DNA of 59,473 nt from Porphyromonadaceae bacterium (GCA_905372135.1 CAJPNS010000001.1:1-59473), one strand, 5' to 3'. Shown: positions 26,623 through 36,334, counted from the stretch's first letter. The notes: generated by a model not told the origin, from the sequence alone. Program-made: numbers and translations.

Positions 26623-28068
26623 ATGAAAAAGGTATTTTTGTCTGTCTGCTTGTTACTAAGCTCATTTATCGCTTCTGCACAAACAACGATCTACGTGAAA
26701 CCCGTTGTAGACGAACGTATGGAATTGATGGGAATTATATTCCGATATGTGGAGCTACCACACTATATGAATAATAGTATATCGACCTACTACAATGAAA
26801 TAGATAAATATTTTGCTAAATACAAGGATCATCCTGTAATACAAATGTCTGAGCGATTGGTACCATTTGGAGTCGGTTTCGATCCCGTAGCAGACCTTGC
26901 TATTTCGTTAGAGATAAAAAAGAATAAAATTGTTTTCAGTGATAAGGTAGATATCAATTACTTAGACGACCGATGGCCAAGAGATAGTATCTCTAAGTAC
27001 TTGGTATTGTTGAATGATTTCTATAGAAAGACAAAATTTCACAAGTTTTTCGAAAAGACCTCAAACTTCAGACAGGCAGCTGAAGAAAGCTTCCAAAAAG
27101 AGATTGTAAACGTAATTGATTTTGATTGGTTTGGAAAGTTTTTTAGATACCAACCCAAACATAAATTTCGTATAATAATAAGTCTTACATCTACTCTAAA
27201 TTATGGACCGACTGTAGTTTATAAGGATGGAAGTGAAGAGTATTATTCTATAATTGCGTGTATGCGGGTAGACACAAACGGTTTGCCTATGTATCAGGCT
27301 AACAGTCTTTTAGGAACTGAAGAAATTCTAATTCACGAACTTTGCCACTCGTTTTGCGATGAGCCTATTGACACGTATCTCGACCAACTGATGCCACAAG
27401 CAACTATTTTGTATGAACTTAATAGAGAAGAGTTATTGAAGCATTATTGTGGCACTCCAAGATCTCTTTTAGGCGAGCTCTTTGTAAGAGCAGCCGTATT
27501 TCAATACGAAAAAGATCATAATGTTTTTGAAGTTTTCAATGTTAGAGGTAATATCCGTGAAGGATATTTGGGGTTGTATCAACTTTTAGACTGTTTTGAA
27601 AAGTACGCAAATGATACGGGTTATAAAAAACTTACCGACTTTATGCCACAGATAATAAGCTACTTAAATTCGTTCGATTTTAAGAAAATATATAGAGAAG
27701 ATATTCCCGAAATAAAATATGCCAACATAGAGAACGGTAGCGATAATGTCGATTGTAATCTTGATAGTATCGTGCTGTATTTCAATACAGAAATGTATAA
27801 ATACGATAAAACTACCTTAGACATACGTTCTACACCTGGGTTAGAACTTGTACAAGCAGGCGTGTATACTAATAAAGTAACGGGTAAAAAGCAAGTTATA
27901 GGTAAAGACAAATGGAGTGAAGATGGTAAAGAGTGGACTTTTTATTTTAAAAAACTTCAACCCGATACCCAATATGAAATAAGATTTGGTGCTTGGTCGT
28001 TTACTGATAAAAAAGATAAGTATATACTCAAAGATGATTATATCTTAACCTTTAAAACGAAAAAGTAG
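26623..28068 (+). CDS. Secreted DUF4932-type zincin with Ig-like C-terminal domain (second paralogue)
   Basis: The 481 residues start at ATG 26623, where a clear signal peptide begins (LLSSFIASAQ). An upstream in-frame start would give an extension without a signal. The zincin motif is His238-Glu239-x-x-His242 (HELCHSF), followed by DTYLDQLMPQA as in the first copy. The C-terminal ~110 residues form an Ig-like domain. Sequence similarity to the first copy is clear along the length but moderate, so the duplication is old. A terminator overlaps the stop codon. Confidence 0.72.
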   Translation: MKKVFLSVCLLLSSFIASAQTTIYVKPVVDERMELMGIIFRYVELPHYMNNSISTYYNEIDKYFAKYKDHPVIQMSERLVPFGVGFDPVADLAISLEIKKNKIVFSDKVDINYLDDRWPRDSISKYLVLLNDFYRKTKFHKFFEKTSNFRQAAEESFQKEIVNVIDFDWFGKFFRYQPKHKFRIIISLTSTLNYGPTVVYKDGSEEYYSIIACMRVDTNGLPMYQANSLLGTEEILIHELCHSFCDEPIDTYLDQLMPQATILYELNREELLKHYCGTPRSLLGELFVRAAVFQYEKDHNVFEVFNVRGNIREGYLGLYQLLDCFEKYANDTGYKKLTDFMPQIISYLNSFDFKKIYREDIPEIKYANIENGSDNVDCNLDSIVLYFNTEMYKYDKTTLDIRSTPGLELVQAGVYTNKVTGKKQVIGKDKWSEDGKEWTFYFKKLQPDTQYEIRFGAWSFTDKKDKYILKDDYILTFKTKK

Positions 28069-28098
28069 TAGTCTATTGACCTGACTACTACTTTCTTG
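28062..28098 (+). terminator. Rho-independent terminator after the zincin pair
   Basis: AAAGTAGTAGTC (28062-28073) pairs perfectly with GACTACTACTTT (28083-28094) across a 9-base loop, then TCTTG. It overlaps the TAG stop codon. Confidence 0.85.
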
Positions 28099-28141
28099 TT
28101 CATTACGATAAGATTGTTTATGCCTTGAGCCTTTGAGCCAC

Positions 28142-28756
28142 TCAAATCTTCTTCAGTATTCGTTGGGCTGCGTCTGAGGCTGCAATCGCCCCGCCTGCCA
28201 TCATTATTATGTCTTTGAGAACTAGTCTACCGGCACCCGACAGATAAGGGAAACCATATTGTGGGGTAGGGAAGTCGCCGCCAAGATTGGGCACATATAC
28301 TTCGGGTGTAGTTATTAGAAAAGATAGCGTGACTATCGACATACCAAAGGTAAGCAGTCCCCCTACCAATCCGATTTTAGGCGACCATATACCGAGCAAT
28401 GTAAGAAGACCGATGATTACTATAAACGTACCGAGTCCGTACGAAAAGTAATATGTTCCATTCGATTTGTGCCAATCGACATTTTTCTGTACAGTCTTAC
28501 CCTCCGGATTTTTATAGAGAGTGTACTCTGCCACAGTTTTACCGTTGGCATCTATAGCCGTTTTGCCCGTATTGTTGTAGAAAAAGTTCATAAAAGGACT
28601 ATTTATGACGAAAGGAACTATTCCGTCGGCTTCGTACTGGAAGGCTTTAAGACCTCCAATCCAAGCCATTACTATAAATATTGCAATCCTTATAAAATTG
28701 ATAAAATGCTTCTGCCCTGAGGCGATAATCTTTATTACTTCTATTACCTTATTCAT
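28142..28756 (-). CDS. DUF417 (YkgB/RclC-like) membrane protein
   Basis: The 204-residue protein has four transmembrane helices. The segment AWIGGLKAFQYEADGIVPFVINSP is the DUF417 signature, the family of E. coli YkgB/RclC, which in that species is induced by reactive chlorine. Between helices 1 and 2 sits an extra ~50-residue polar insert. The gene has its own promoter box. A stress-defence role is suggested by family membership only. Confidence 0.8.
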   Translation of the reverse strand: MNKVIEVIKIIASGQKHFINFIRIAIFIVMAWIGGLKAFQYEADGIVPFVINSPFMNFFYNNTGKTAIDANGKTVAEYTLYKNPEGKTVQKNVDWHKSNGTYYFSYGLGTFIVIIGLLTLLGIWSPKIGLVGGLLTFGMSIVTLSFLITTPEVYVPNLGGDFPTPQYGFPYLSGAGRLVLKDIIMMAGGAIAASDAAQRILKKI

Positions 28757-28782
28757 ATTGATTTATTTTAAAAATTAGAATA

Positions 28783-28790
28783 CAAAGGTA
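28783..28790 (-). promoter_or_regulatory. Promoter -7 box for the DUF417 gene
   Basis: The reverse strand reads TACCTTTG, 26 bases upstream of the ATG at 28756. Confidence 0.6.
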
Positions 28791-28858
28791 ATGCAAATAA
28801 AGCATAGAGGGTGGCTATGGTTGTTTATCGCGTTATTGATAGTATCTATATCGCAGCT

Positions 28859-29350
28859 TTATATCTTTACTGCCTTCGCTTTTCCGCTCATTGTAGATAT
28901 GTGTAAACGAATGATTTCTGTGCGTGAAAACGACTTCTCGGCATAAGTCATTCCCATATCTATATCGTTTGGAGAGTATTTTTGTAGTAGTAGGTGCAGG
29001 GCGTTCATTCTTTCTTCGGAAGTTAGCCCTATAGAGGCTGTACAATCTATAACAATACTTTCGTATTCGGTAGTGAATTTCGACGATAATACGTTGGTTT
29101 TACCTACCACACAGAACGATACACGAGGCTGTTTGGCTATACAACGCAATTTGTGCCCTTGAGGAGCACAGTGGAGGTATATATAATCGCCTCTATCCCA
29201 GACGAAACTTATCGGAATACCATAAGCTCCTTCGTTTTCGTCGTTTACCATCGACAAAATGCCGTATTCTCCTTCTTCGAGCAATTGGAGTGCCCTCTCT
29301 TCGCTCAGCAATCGGTCTCTACGCCGTACATTTTCATTAGAATAAATCAT
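28859..29350 (-). CDS. Pyridoxamine 5'-phosphate oxidase-like flavin-binding protein (NimA type)
   Basis: This has 163 residues from the ATG at 29350; a TTG at 29368 would add six. It has the split-barrel flavin-binding fold: LLSEERALQLLEEGEYGILSM, then YGIPISFVWDRGDYIYLHC and GHKLRCIAKQPRVSFCVVG. Similar Bacteroidales proteins are annotated as nitroimidazole resistance (Nim) proteins, but most members are general FMN or F420-type oxidoreductases. Drug resistance should not be assumed. It is divergent from the Cys-rich gene at 29464. Confidence 0.82.
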   Translation of the reverse strand: MIYSNENVRRRDRLLSEERALQLLEEGEYGILSMVNDENEGAYGIPISFVWDRGDYIYLHCAPQGHKLRCIAKQPRVSFCVVGKTNVLSSKFTTEYESIVIDCTASIGLTSEERMNALHLLLQKYSPNDIDMGMTYAEKSFSRTEIIRLHISTMSGKAKAVKI

Positions 29351-29365
29351 AACTTTTTTTGATGG

Positions 29366-29373
29366 CAAAGTTA
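29366..29373 (-). promoter_or_regulatory. Promoter -7 box for the NimA-like gene
   Basis: The reverse strand reads TAACTTTG, 15 bases upstream of the ATG at 29350, giving a very short leader. Confidence 0.6.
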
Positions 29374-29438
29374 GATAAAAAACATCTAAACGAGAGAATA
29401 AACGTGATTTTGGGGTAAGAAATTCATTACAAAAACAT

Positions 29439-29446
29439 TATCTTTG
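29439..29446 (+). promoter_or_regulatory. Promoter -7 box for the CWC gene
   Basis: TATCTTTG lies 17 bases before the ATG at 29464, back to back with the NimA-like promoter. Confidence 0.6.
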
Positions 29447-29463
29447 CCGAAAAAGATACGATT

Positions 29464-29646
29464 ATGGCAAGTTTTACCGAAAGAGTAGTGAAGTGCCCTA
29501 AGTGTGGCAAAGAGTTTGTTTGTAAGCATAGTACAGAGTGTTTCTGTACGAAATATCGTCTCTCTGCAGAAGTCTCTGCCGAGCTCCGACAGCTATATTC
29601 CGATTGTTTGTGCGAAAATTGTTTGCGCGAATATGCTTCGAAATGA
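29464..29646 (+). CDS. Small cysteine-rich CWC family protein
   Basis: The 60-residue protein has Cys spaced as CPKCGKEFVCKHSTECFCTK at the start and CLCENCLREY at the end, the pattern of the cysteine-rich CWC family. It is probably a small metal-binding (zinc) protein. Function is unknown. It has its own promoter box and no apparent operon partner. Confidence 0.75.
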   Translation: MASFTERVVKCPKCGKEFVCKHSTECFCTKYRLSAEVSAELRQLYSDCLCENCLREYASK

Positions 29647-29774
29647 GGTGTTTAGCATCGGGTGGATGCTGTTTGTAATGTGGGGAAACTAAAAAAAGCG
29701 GTTGGCTCTTACAAGGAAACCATATCGCTTTTGTTGTTGTTATCCCACGGTAGATTGGGATTTTTTCGGCGTTG

Positions 29775-29847
29775 TGTCCTCGCAGGGACTCGAACCCTGG
29801 ACCCACTGATTAAGAGTCAGTTGCTCTACCAACTGAGCTACGAAGAC
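29775..29847 (-). tRNA. tRNA-Lys (anticodon CTT)
   Basis: A 73-base cloverleaf lies on the reverse strand. Its acceptor arm is GTCTTCG/CGAGGAC, the T-arm contains GGTTCGAGTCC, and the anticodon stem ACTGA/TCAGT encloses the loop CTCTTAA, giving anticodon CTT. CCA is not encoded. Together with the tRNA at 51252 it is one of two tRNA genes found. Confidence 0.95.
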
Positions 29848-30003
29848 AATATCCATAAAAAATGGAGTGCAAAAGTACTACTTTTTTCTCAATAACGAAA
29901 GACTTTATTCTATTTTATCGAAATATAAATTACGAGGAAATAATTTAAATCGTTTCTAATCAGTGTCTTGAACTTGTTTTTTTATTGGGTTGGGAGAATG
30001 ATA

Positions 30004-30034
30004 TTTGTCGCAGTGTTATTTTTTTGTACTTTTG
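30004..30034 (+). promoter_or_regulatory. Promoter for hpt
   Basis: TTTG (30004-30007), 19 bases, then TACTTTTG (30027-30034) form a near-consensus Bacteroidales promoter 53 bases before the hpt ATG. Confidence 0.65.
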
Positions 30035-30087
30035 AACTTTAAAATAATAGTACATCGTCGAATATTACCGCTAATACTCATTATATT

Positions 30088-30627
30088 ATGAATGATGCAA
30101 TAAAAATATTAGATAAGACATTCAAGAAATCGATTCCTGAAGAAACTATCATATCGTCGATAGATAAGATTGCCGAAAAGATTAATACCGATCTTAGAGA
30201 CGATAACCCGTTGTTTATATCGATATTAAATGGTTCGTTTATGTTTGCTTCCGACCTTATGAAGCGTATCGACTTCCCTTGCGAAATATCGTTTGTAAAG
30301 ATAGCCTCATATCACGGTACATCTTCGTCGGGAGAGATGCTCGAACTTATAGGTCTGAAAGAGAATCTAAAAGGCAGAACGATAGTGGTGGTCGAAGATT
30401 TGGTAGATTCTGGGCAAACTATGTCGAAAGTGCTTGAGATAGTGCAAAATAGAGGTGCAGGAAAAATACGCATCGCCACACTGTTTTTCAAACCCGGAGC
30501 CATACAACACAATATTTCGCTCGACTATGTGGCTATGGAGATTCCCAATGACTTTATAGTGGGATATGGTCTTGATTACGACGGATATGGACGTAATCTA
30601 AGAGATATTTATACTGTTGTCGAATAA
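30088..30627 (+). CDS. hpt: Hypoxanthine phosphoribosyltransferase
   Basis: This purine salvage enzyme makes IMP (and often GMP) from the free base and PRPP. Its 179 residues contain the PRPP-binding motif VVVVEDLVDSGQTM at ~109-120 and the substrate hood region YHGTSSSGEM. Length is canonical. The AsmA-like gene starts 14 bases downstream and may be co-transcribed. Confidence 0.93.
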   Translation: MNDAIKILDKTFKKSIPEETIISSIDKIAEKINTDLRDDNPLFISILNGSFMFASDLMKRIDFPCEISFVKIASYHGTSSSGEMLELIGLKENLKGRTIVVVEDLVDSGQTMSKVLEIVQNRGAGKIRIATLFFKPGAIQHNISLDYVAMEIPNDFIVGYGLDYDGYGRNLRDIYTVVE

Positions 30628-30641
30628 AAAACTGATATCCA

Positions 30642-33600
30642 ATGAAAAAGCCTGTAAAAATCACACTCGTATCACTTGGTTCGGTTTTAGCTGTATTGTT
30701 GATAGCTATCATTATAGCTGTCTGGTTTGTATTTACACCACAACGACTTACTCCAATTGTAAGAGATATCTTACAGAAAAATATTCGTTGCCAATCGCAG
30801 CTCGACGAAGTAGAACTTACATTTTTTTCTACCTTCCCGAATTTCAATATAAAGATAAACCAATTTACATTAACCAATCATATACAAGGCTCTAAGTCAG
30901 ATACTTTGCTACATATCAATTGCCTTAAAGGTGAGGTTAATCCGATAAAGTATTTGTTCGATAATGAGTTGATAATAAATAGTATATCTCTTGAAAAAGG
31001 TTTTGTAAACCTATATACCGATAGTACGGGTAGAAGTAATTTCGATGTTTTCGCTACAGATAGTACCCAAAAGGATACGACTGAGTTCAAAATGCCTTTC
31101 GATTTTCTCGAATTACACAAAATGAGCCTTGCCGATGTTCATATCGATTATTGCGATAAGCAATCGGGTATAAACACTCAGATAAACAACTTGGGTCTGT
31201 CGCTCGTAGCTACTATAAATCAATCGAATGGCGATATAAATCTAAACGCCGATGCTCAAGGGATAGCCTTCGAAATGGACGATTCCACTCGGTTGGAAAC
31301 CTCAATGGAGGCGCTGTCTTTCAATCTTAAAGGCAACAAAAACAATAATAAAATCAATGGTAATGTACGATTGGGCATATCGGCTCTCGATGTGTTTTAT
31401 GGCAATAGTACGTTTGTAGCAAAACAAAATTTATCGGTCGACCTCCCGTTGGATATTGATATTAAGGATTTTATATTGAATCTTGGTAAGGGCGGTTTTA
31501 TAGAATTTGCAGATCAGAAAATCGCTCTATCGGGATGGCTCAGCAAGCAGAAGCAGGCTATCGATATGGATGTGAAAATAGGAACTGATATGCTGCAAAT
31601 GCAAGATATTATGGCTCTTATGCCCGACAATATCAAAAAGAATTTTAGTAAAATGACCTTCGACGGTCGATTCGACCTCGCTGCCAGAGTCAAAGGCAAG
31701 ATGCACGGCGATACTATCCCTAAAATATTGGCTGACATTAATATAGAAAATGCCAAATATTCTCAGAAGGGGCTGCCTTGGGCATTTCGTAATATCAACG
31801 GTCAGCTACAGGCAACGATAGACGATAAGGTATCGGACCTTAAAATCAATCGGTTGAAGCTTAGTTTCGGTAAATCGTCGGTGGTAGCAAACGGTTCGAT
31901 AAACGACCTTACCGGACGACAAATGTGCTACATCGCTCTTAATGGTAACCTCGATTTCGATGATTTGAAATCGTACCTTCCGCAAGCTACTGTAATACAA
32001 GGCGATGCCGTAGCCAAGCTAAAAGGAGCGTTTACTCTGGACGATATCTCTGAGGTACGAATGAAAAAGATAAAACTAAACGGCAATATTGATGCTAAGA
32101 ATTTAACAATCAGATACAACGATTCTACCGTGATAGAAGCACCAAGAGCCGATATAGCCGTATCGATTCCTTCGACTCGTAAAAATCCGAAGTTTAAAGA
32201 ATTGATAGAAGTAGGTATCGACCGCCCTGCCCGACTCGATTTTGAGCAGATAGGAACGTTGAAAGCCCGAGTACATTCGCCTAAGATAAATCTCGGAATA
32301 TCAGACGTTACCGATAGTCGCCAACCTATGTCGGTACGTTGCAGCTACAATATACCACTGCTTGATATAGAGAAAGATACTATCGTGGCAAAGGTAACCA
32401 ATCCGCACGGTGATTTTTATATGGTGCCATCGAAACACAATAGTACGCTAAGTACATACATTATAGCTCTTGTGTCGTCGCAGCTCGATGTGGAATATGG
32501 TAAAGATGTGAAAGTTACATCCTCTAAGGTCGATTTGAATGGAAATATCACCTATGATAATACGCAGTCGAATGCTTTTTTACAGTTTCTTCCTTATTGT
32601 AATATGAAAATCAGCGATATAGGTGTAGAGACAAAAGAGCTGAAAGAGAAAGTACGTATGCCGATAGTAGATTTTTCGCTTACGCCCGACAATCTTACTG
32701 TAAACAAGAGCCGTTTTGTGCTTAGAAATTCCGACTTCAATCTGTCCGGTAAAGTGACCAATATCGATGATTATATGCGTAACGACGGTATGTTGAAAGC
32801 CGATTTGTCGTTCACATCGGATATGGTCAATATCAAAGAGTTGATGGATATTGTAAGTGGATTTGGAGCTAAAGATTCGGTTCAGAAAGAGGCACTTGCC
32901 GAAAAAGCAAAAGATGGCGACAAAGATCCGTTTATGGTTCCTTGGAATATCGATATGGTCTTGAATACCAATGTTTCGCACGGAAAGATATTTGAGACTG
33001 ACATTTACGACTTGGGCGGAAAGCTTATGATCAAAGACGGTGTGCTTGTACTCGAACAGATGGGTTTCACTTGCGAGGCTGCCAAGATGCAGCTGACTTC
33101 CATATATCGCTCCGAACGGAAAAATCATCTATTTGTGGGGCTCGATTTTCATTTGCTTGATATAGAGGTGGATAAGCTGATAAAAATGATTCCGCAGATA
33201 GATACTATCGTTCCTATGTTGCGATATTTTTCGGGCAAGGGCGAGTTTCATATAGCAGCTGAGACATATCTAAAATCGAATTACGATATAAAATATTCTA
33301 CCCTCAGAGGAGCTTCTGCCATTGAGGGAAAAAATCTCGTATTGCTCGATAACGAGACATTCGATAAAATGGCAAAAATGCTGTTGTTCAAGAAGAAAAC
33401 CAAAAACGTAGTCGATTCGTTGTCGGTAGAATTGACTGTATTCCGCGATGAAGTGGAGTTGTATCCTTTCCTATTCTCTATGGACAACTATCAGGTTGTG
33501 TTACAGGGTGTTTACAATCTGTCGCAGAACTATAAAATAAAGGCCGAAACGATATCTCCGATAAAACTTGGAGTAGACCTTACTTCCAATAAAACAGGCG

Positions 33601-33746
33601 GATTGAGGCTATCGAAACTCAAGCTATTGAATTTGAAGTATGGTAATATGTTCAAACCCGAAAAACAAAACGCTACGCAAAGACAAATATTAGAGCTTAA
33701 GAAGATGATTTCGGATGCTCTCAAAGCTAATGTAAAGAAACAGTAA
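30642..33746 (+). CDS. AsmA family envelope protein
   Basis: The 1034-residue protein has one N-terminal membrane helix (residues ~8-30) and a long, repetitive beta-strand body typical of AsmA/TamB-like proteins. The AsmA-like C-terminal region contains FSGKGEFHIAAETYL and the ending LRLSKLKLLNLKYG. In Gram-negative bacteria such proteins span the periplasm as grooved rods implicated in phospholipid transport to the outer membrane. That role is family-level inference. Confidence 0.85.
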   Translation: MKKPVKITLVSLGSVLAVLLIAIIIAVWFVFTPQRLTPIVRDILQKNIRCQSQLDEVELTFFSTFPNFNIKINQFTLTNHIQGSKSDTLLHINCLKGEVNPIKYLFDNELIINSISLEKGFVNLYTDSTGRSNFDVFATDSTQKDTTEFKMPFDFLELHKMSLADVHIDYCDKQSGINTQINNLGLSLVATINQSNGDINLNADAQGIAFEMDDSTRLETSMEALSFNLKGNKNNNKINGNVRLGISALDVFYGNSTFVAKQNLSVDLPLDIDIKDFILNLGKGGFIEFADQKIALSGWLSKQKQAIDMDVKIGTDMLQMQDIMALMPDNIKKNFSKMTFDGRFDLAARVKGKMHGDTIPKILADINIENAKYSQKGLPWAFRNINGQLQATIDDKVSDLKINRLKLSFGKSSVVANGSINDLTGRQMCYIALNGNLDFDDLKSYLPQATVIQGDAVAKLKGAFTLDDISEVRMKKIKLNGNIDAKNLTIRYNDSTVIEAPRADIAVSIPSTRKNPKFKELIEVGIDRPARLDFEQIGTLKARVHSPKINLGISDVTDSRQPMSVRCSYNIPLLDIEKDTIVAKVTNPHGDFYMVPSKHNSTLSTYIIALVSSQLDVEYGKDVKVTSSKVDLNGNITYDNTQSNAFLQFLPYCNMKISDIGVETKELKEKVRMPIVDFSLTPDNLTVNKSRFVLRNSDFNLSGKVTNIDDYMRNDGMLKADLSFTSDMVNIKELMDIVSGFGAKDSVQKEALAEKAKDGDKDPFMVPWNIDMVLNTNVSHGKIFETDIYDLGGKLMIKDGVLVLEQMGFTCEAAKMQLTSIYRSERKNHLFVGLDFHLLDIEVDKLIKMIPQIDTIVPMLRYFSGKGEFHIAAETYLKSNYDIKYSTLRGASAIEGKNLVLLDNETFDKMAKMLLFKKKTKNVVDSLSVELTVFRDEVELYPFLFSMDNYQVVLQGVYNLSQNYKIKAETISPIKLGVDLTSNKTGGLRLSKLKLLNLKYGNMFKPEKQNATQRQILELKKMISDALKANVKKQ

Positions 33747-33776
33747 ATATCGAAACTTATATAATATCAATTACTT

Positions 33777-34628
33777 ATGTTGAAAATAGCGGTATCGGAT
33801 GAGTTGCAGATTTCTAAGGATATAGAGACTCATCTGTCTCATAGCGGCTTAAGCATCGACTTCAGAGATAGATCAAAATCTATTTTTTATTCCGACAGAT
33901 TTCCGTCGGAGATAAGGTATCTTGATAATAATCACGTGTTTATCTCTATGGCAAATGGGTTGTACGATTTGGCTATTGTGAACGACCTCTCTTTGTGTGA
34001 GCAAGAAAAAGACTACGAGAAGTTGTATGTTTTCGAGGAGGCTTCGTCGAGTTTATGTTTCTTTTTTGCTAATGGAGTGAAATACAAAGATGTATTGTCG
34101 CTATCAAACAAACGTATTGCAACCAATGTTCCCGAAACGGTAAAACGATATTGTAAGTCGAAACGTATTAGAGGGACTACAATTATATTCGATAAAACAC
34201 CTCAAAATGCTGTCGAGCTGGGTATTGCAGATTGTTTTGTAGATCTTGCCAAAAATACGGATTCTAAGCAATACTATATGGCAGAGGTTATTATGGAGAC
34301 ACATTTGGTATTGATAGCGAGCCCCAAAATCAGCCTTGAGAAGCGCCATATATTTGTGGATGAATTGATTTATCGTTTACAAGCTGTACAAAATGCACGT
34401 AATAAGATAAAAGTCGAAATCTTGTGCAGTATGGAAAATAAAAACAAACTTGTAGCCGAAATACGCAAGATAGACGAAAATATAATCGTACTCTCATCGT
34501 ACGACCAACAAAAAGTTAGCATTCAGGCTGTTATGGATGAAAAACAATTGTGGGATATCACTCACTACCTCAAAGAGATAAAAGCCGAAAAAATAATAGT
34601 TTACGATATTACCAAGATGATAATCTAA
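33777..34628 (+). CDS. Divergent HisG-like (ATP phosphoribosyltransferase, long form) protein
   Basis: The 283-residue protein matches long-form HisG in length and layout. The first domain opens MLKIAVSDELQI and includes SMANGLYDLAIVND. The hinge reads KRIATNVPETVKRY, and the C-terminal ACT-like regulatory domain ends VMDEKQLWDITHYLKEI plus KMII. Two catalytic landmarks are lost: the N-terminal KGRL motif reads DELQ, and the PRPP loop (usually SG-TL after the GLADAI-type segment) reads KNTDSKQY. No other his gene is nearby. It may be an inactive or repurposed paralogue. Confidence 0.7.
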   Translation: MLKIAVSDELQISKDIETHLSHSGLSIDFRDRSKSIFYSDRFPSEIRYLDNNHVFISMANGLYDLAIVNDLSLCEQEKDYEKLYVFEEASSSLCFFFANGVKYKDVLSLSNKRIATNVPETVKRYCKSKRIRGTTIIFDKTPQNAVELGIADCFVDLAKNTDSKQYYMAEVIMETHLVLIASPKISLEKRHIFVDELIYRLQAVQNARNKIKVEILCSMENKNKLVAEIRKIDENIIVLSSYDQQKVSIQAVMDEKQLWDITHYLKEIKAEKIIVYDITKMII

Positions 34629-34629
34629 G

Positions 34630-36300
34630 CTATTGATTGATAGCTAATACCATACCGCCAAACGCCTCTACGTCTACACTCATCGCCCGATGTGGACTTA
34701 ATACCAACTTCATACTTACGCCGGTCAGCAGGTCGGTAGCTTCGGTATTGTCTTGCGGGGTTATATGTAAAAAATCGAAAGCGTGTTGTGGGATAATTAT
34801 TTGCAGATGTTGTTCGGTATCGGCGAAGTTGGCCACTATCAATAGCAGCTCTTCGTCGCATTTACGCAAGAAAGCAAAGCACCTCTCGGAGTTGAAGTCG
34901 GGATTCTCGATATTGGCATACGTAAGGTCGTAAAAGAGCCCTTCGGATAGGGCTTTGGAGCTGTTGCAGAGCGTAAGCACACGTTTGTAGGTGTCTCTGA
35001 GAGCCTTCTCGTCGGCAGACATCAAGTCTGGTGAGTACTTGCCGCCGTTTATCCAGCGGCGGAGCGTATCGGGCTGATAGTAGTCGAAAATGGAGCTACG
35101 CCCGTCGACACCGCTGAACCCGCTATCGTCCATACCTCGCTCGCCAAGCTCCTGACCCGCATACAGCATAAACGGATTGGTGTTCATCATAGCCGATACT
35201 ATGAGTGCAGGAATCGCCCTCATAGCCCGAGAAGCAAAAAAGTCCGACGCAATACGCTGTTCGTCGTGGTTTTCGAGAAAATTCACCATCTTATCGGCTA
35301 TGTCTCCTACGTTTTGCCAGCAGTACATTATGTTTTTCGCAGGTAAGTCATTACAAATCACCTCTCTGAGAGTATCGTAAAGTCCTACCTTATCGTACAG
35401 ATAATCGAACCCGCCATAGTCGGCATACAGGCGGTATTGGCTTGGGTTGTATATCTCGGCAACGAATATCAGATGCGGATATTGCCGCTTCAGCTCACCG
35501 ATAGCCCGATGCCAAAACTCCACAGGCACCATCTCTGCCATATCGCAGCGGAAACCGTCTACTCCCTTAGATGCCCAGAATAGCAGAATATCAATCATTT
35601 TCGGCCAAGTATCGGGCACCAGGTCGAAATGCTCGCTACCGTCGGCGTAGTCGATTCCGTAGTTGAGTTTGACGGTATCGTACCAGTCGTTACGCGACGG
35701 AGAGGGCGAAAAACAATCGTTGCCAGTCGCTTTGGCAGGATATTCATAGTAATCGATCAGTGTGAACTGCGGGGCAAATCGCTCGGAGGGGAAGTAGTAA
35801 AAGTTATTGTCTGCCGAGAAATGCACCGTTTGGTCGTCGTTATCGCCTAAGTCGCCGACACTCGGAGGCTTCGATACAGACCGATAGCAACGTGCGACGT
35901 GGTTTGGTACGAAGTCGATTATCGCCCGTAAACCGTTGTTGTGGATACGCTCTACGAGAGCCTCAAACTCCTGCATACGACCTGCGGGATTATCTGCCAA
36001 GTCGGCACTAACATTGTAGTAGTCTCTGACGGCGTAGGGCGACCCTGCCAAACCCTTCACTATATCGCGACTATCGCCCGCAATACCGAGTTTGGGGTAC
36101 GGAGTAGTCGAAGCGTAATCTATCACTCCCGTGAGCCAGGTATGCGTACAGCCGAGCTTTTTTATCTCCTTCAAAGCTCTGTCGGAGAACGAACCGAATT
36201 TACCGCAACGGTTTTCGGCGATTGTTCCATTGGGGATATTTTCGCCCCGCTCGGTCGAGAAATGCCTGACAAATGCCTGATAAATAATTACTTTACCCAT
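34630..36300 (-). CDS. GH13 family alpha-glucan hydrolase (alpha-amylase-like)
   Basis: The 556-residue protein has a GH13 barrel with nucleophile Asp253 (GFRCDMAE), acid/base Glu282 (FVAEIYNP) and transition-state Asp346 (FLENHDEQR), plus the DFVPNH motif at 129-134. No signal peptide is seen, so it acts in the cytoplasm, probably on glycogen or imported maltodextrin. A C-terminal beta domain covers ~460-556. It converges on the HisG-like gene with one base between the stops. Confidence 0.9.
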   Translation of the reverse strand: MGKVIIYQAFVRHFSTERGENIPNGTIAENRCGKFGSFSDRALKEIKKLGCTHTWLTGVIDYASTTPYPKLGIAGDSRDIVKGLAGSPYAVRDYYNVSADLADNPAGRMQEFEALVERIHNNGLRAIIDFVPNHVARCYRSVSKPPSVGDLGDNDDQTVHFSADNNFYYFPSERFAPQFTLIDYYEYPAKATGNDCFSPSPSRNDWYDTVKLNYGIDYADGSEHFDLVPDTWPKMIDILLFWASKGVDGFRCDMAEMVPVEFWHRAIGELKRQYPHLIFVAEIYNPSQYRLYADYGGFDYLYDKVGLYDTLREVICNDLPAKNIMYCWQNVGDIADKMVNFLENHDEQRIASDFFASRAMRAIPALIVSAMMNTNPFMLYAGQELGERGMDDSGFSGVDGRSSIFDYYQPDTLRRWINGGKYSPDLMSADEKALRDTYKRVLTLCNSSKALSEGLFYDLTYANIENPDFNSERCFAFLRKCDEELLLIVANFADTEQHLQIIIPQHAFDFLHITPQDNTEATDLLTGVSMKLVLSPHRAMSVDVEAFGGMVLAINQ

Positions 36301-36334
36301 AATAATACAATTCTATGCGAAAGTACAACAAAAT

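Noticed and set aside
34628..34645. AGCTAT/ATAGCT hairpin between the convergent HisG-like and GH13 genes as a terminator
   Set aside because: The stem is only 6 bp with no T run and overlaps a stop codon; too weak to call.
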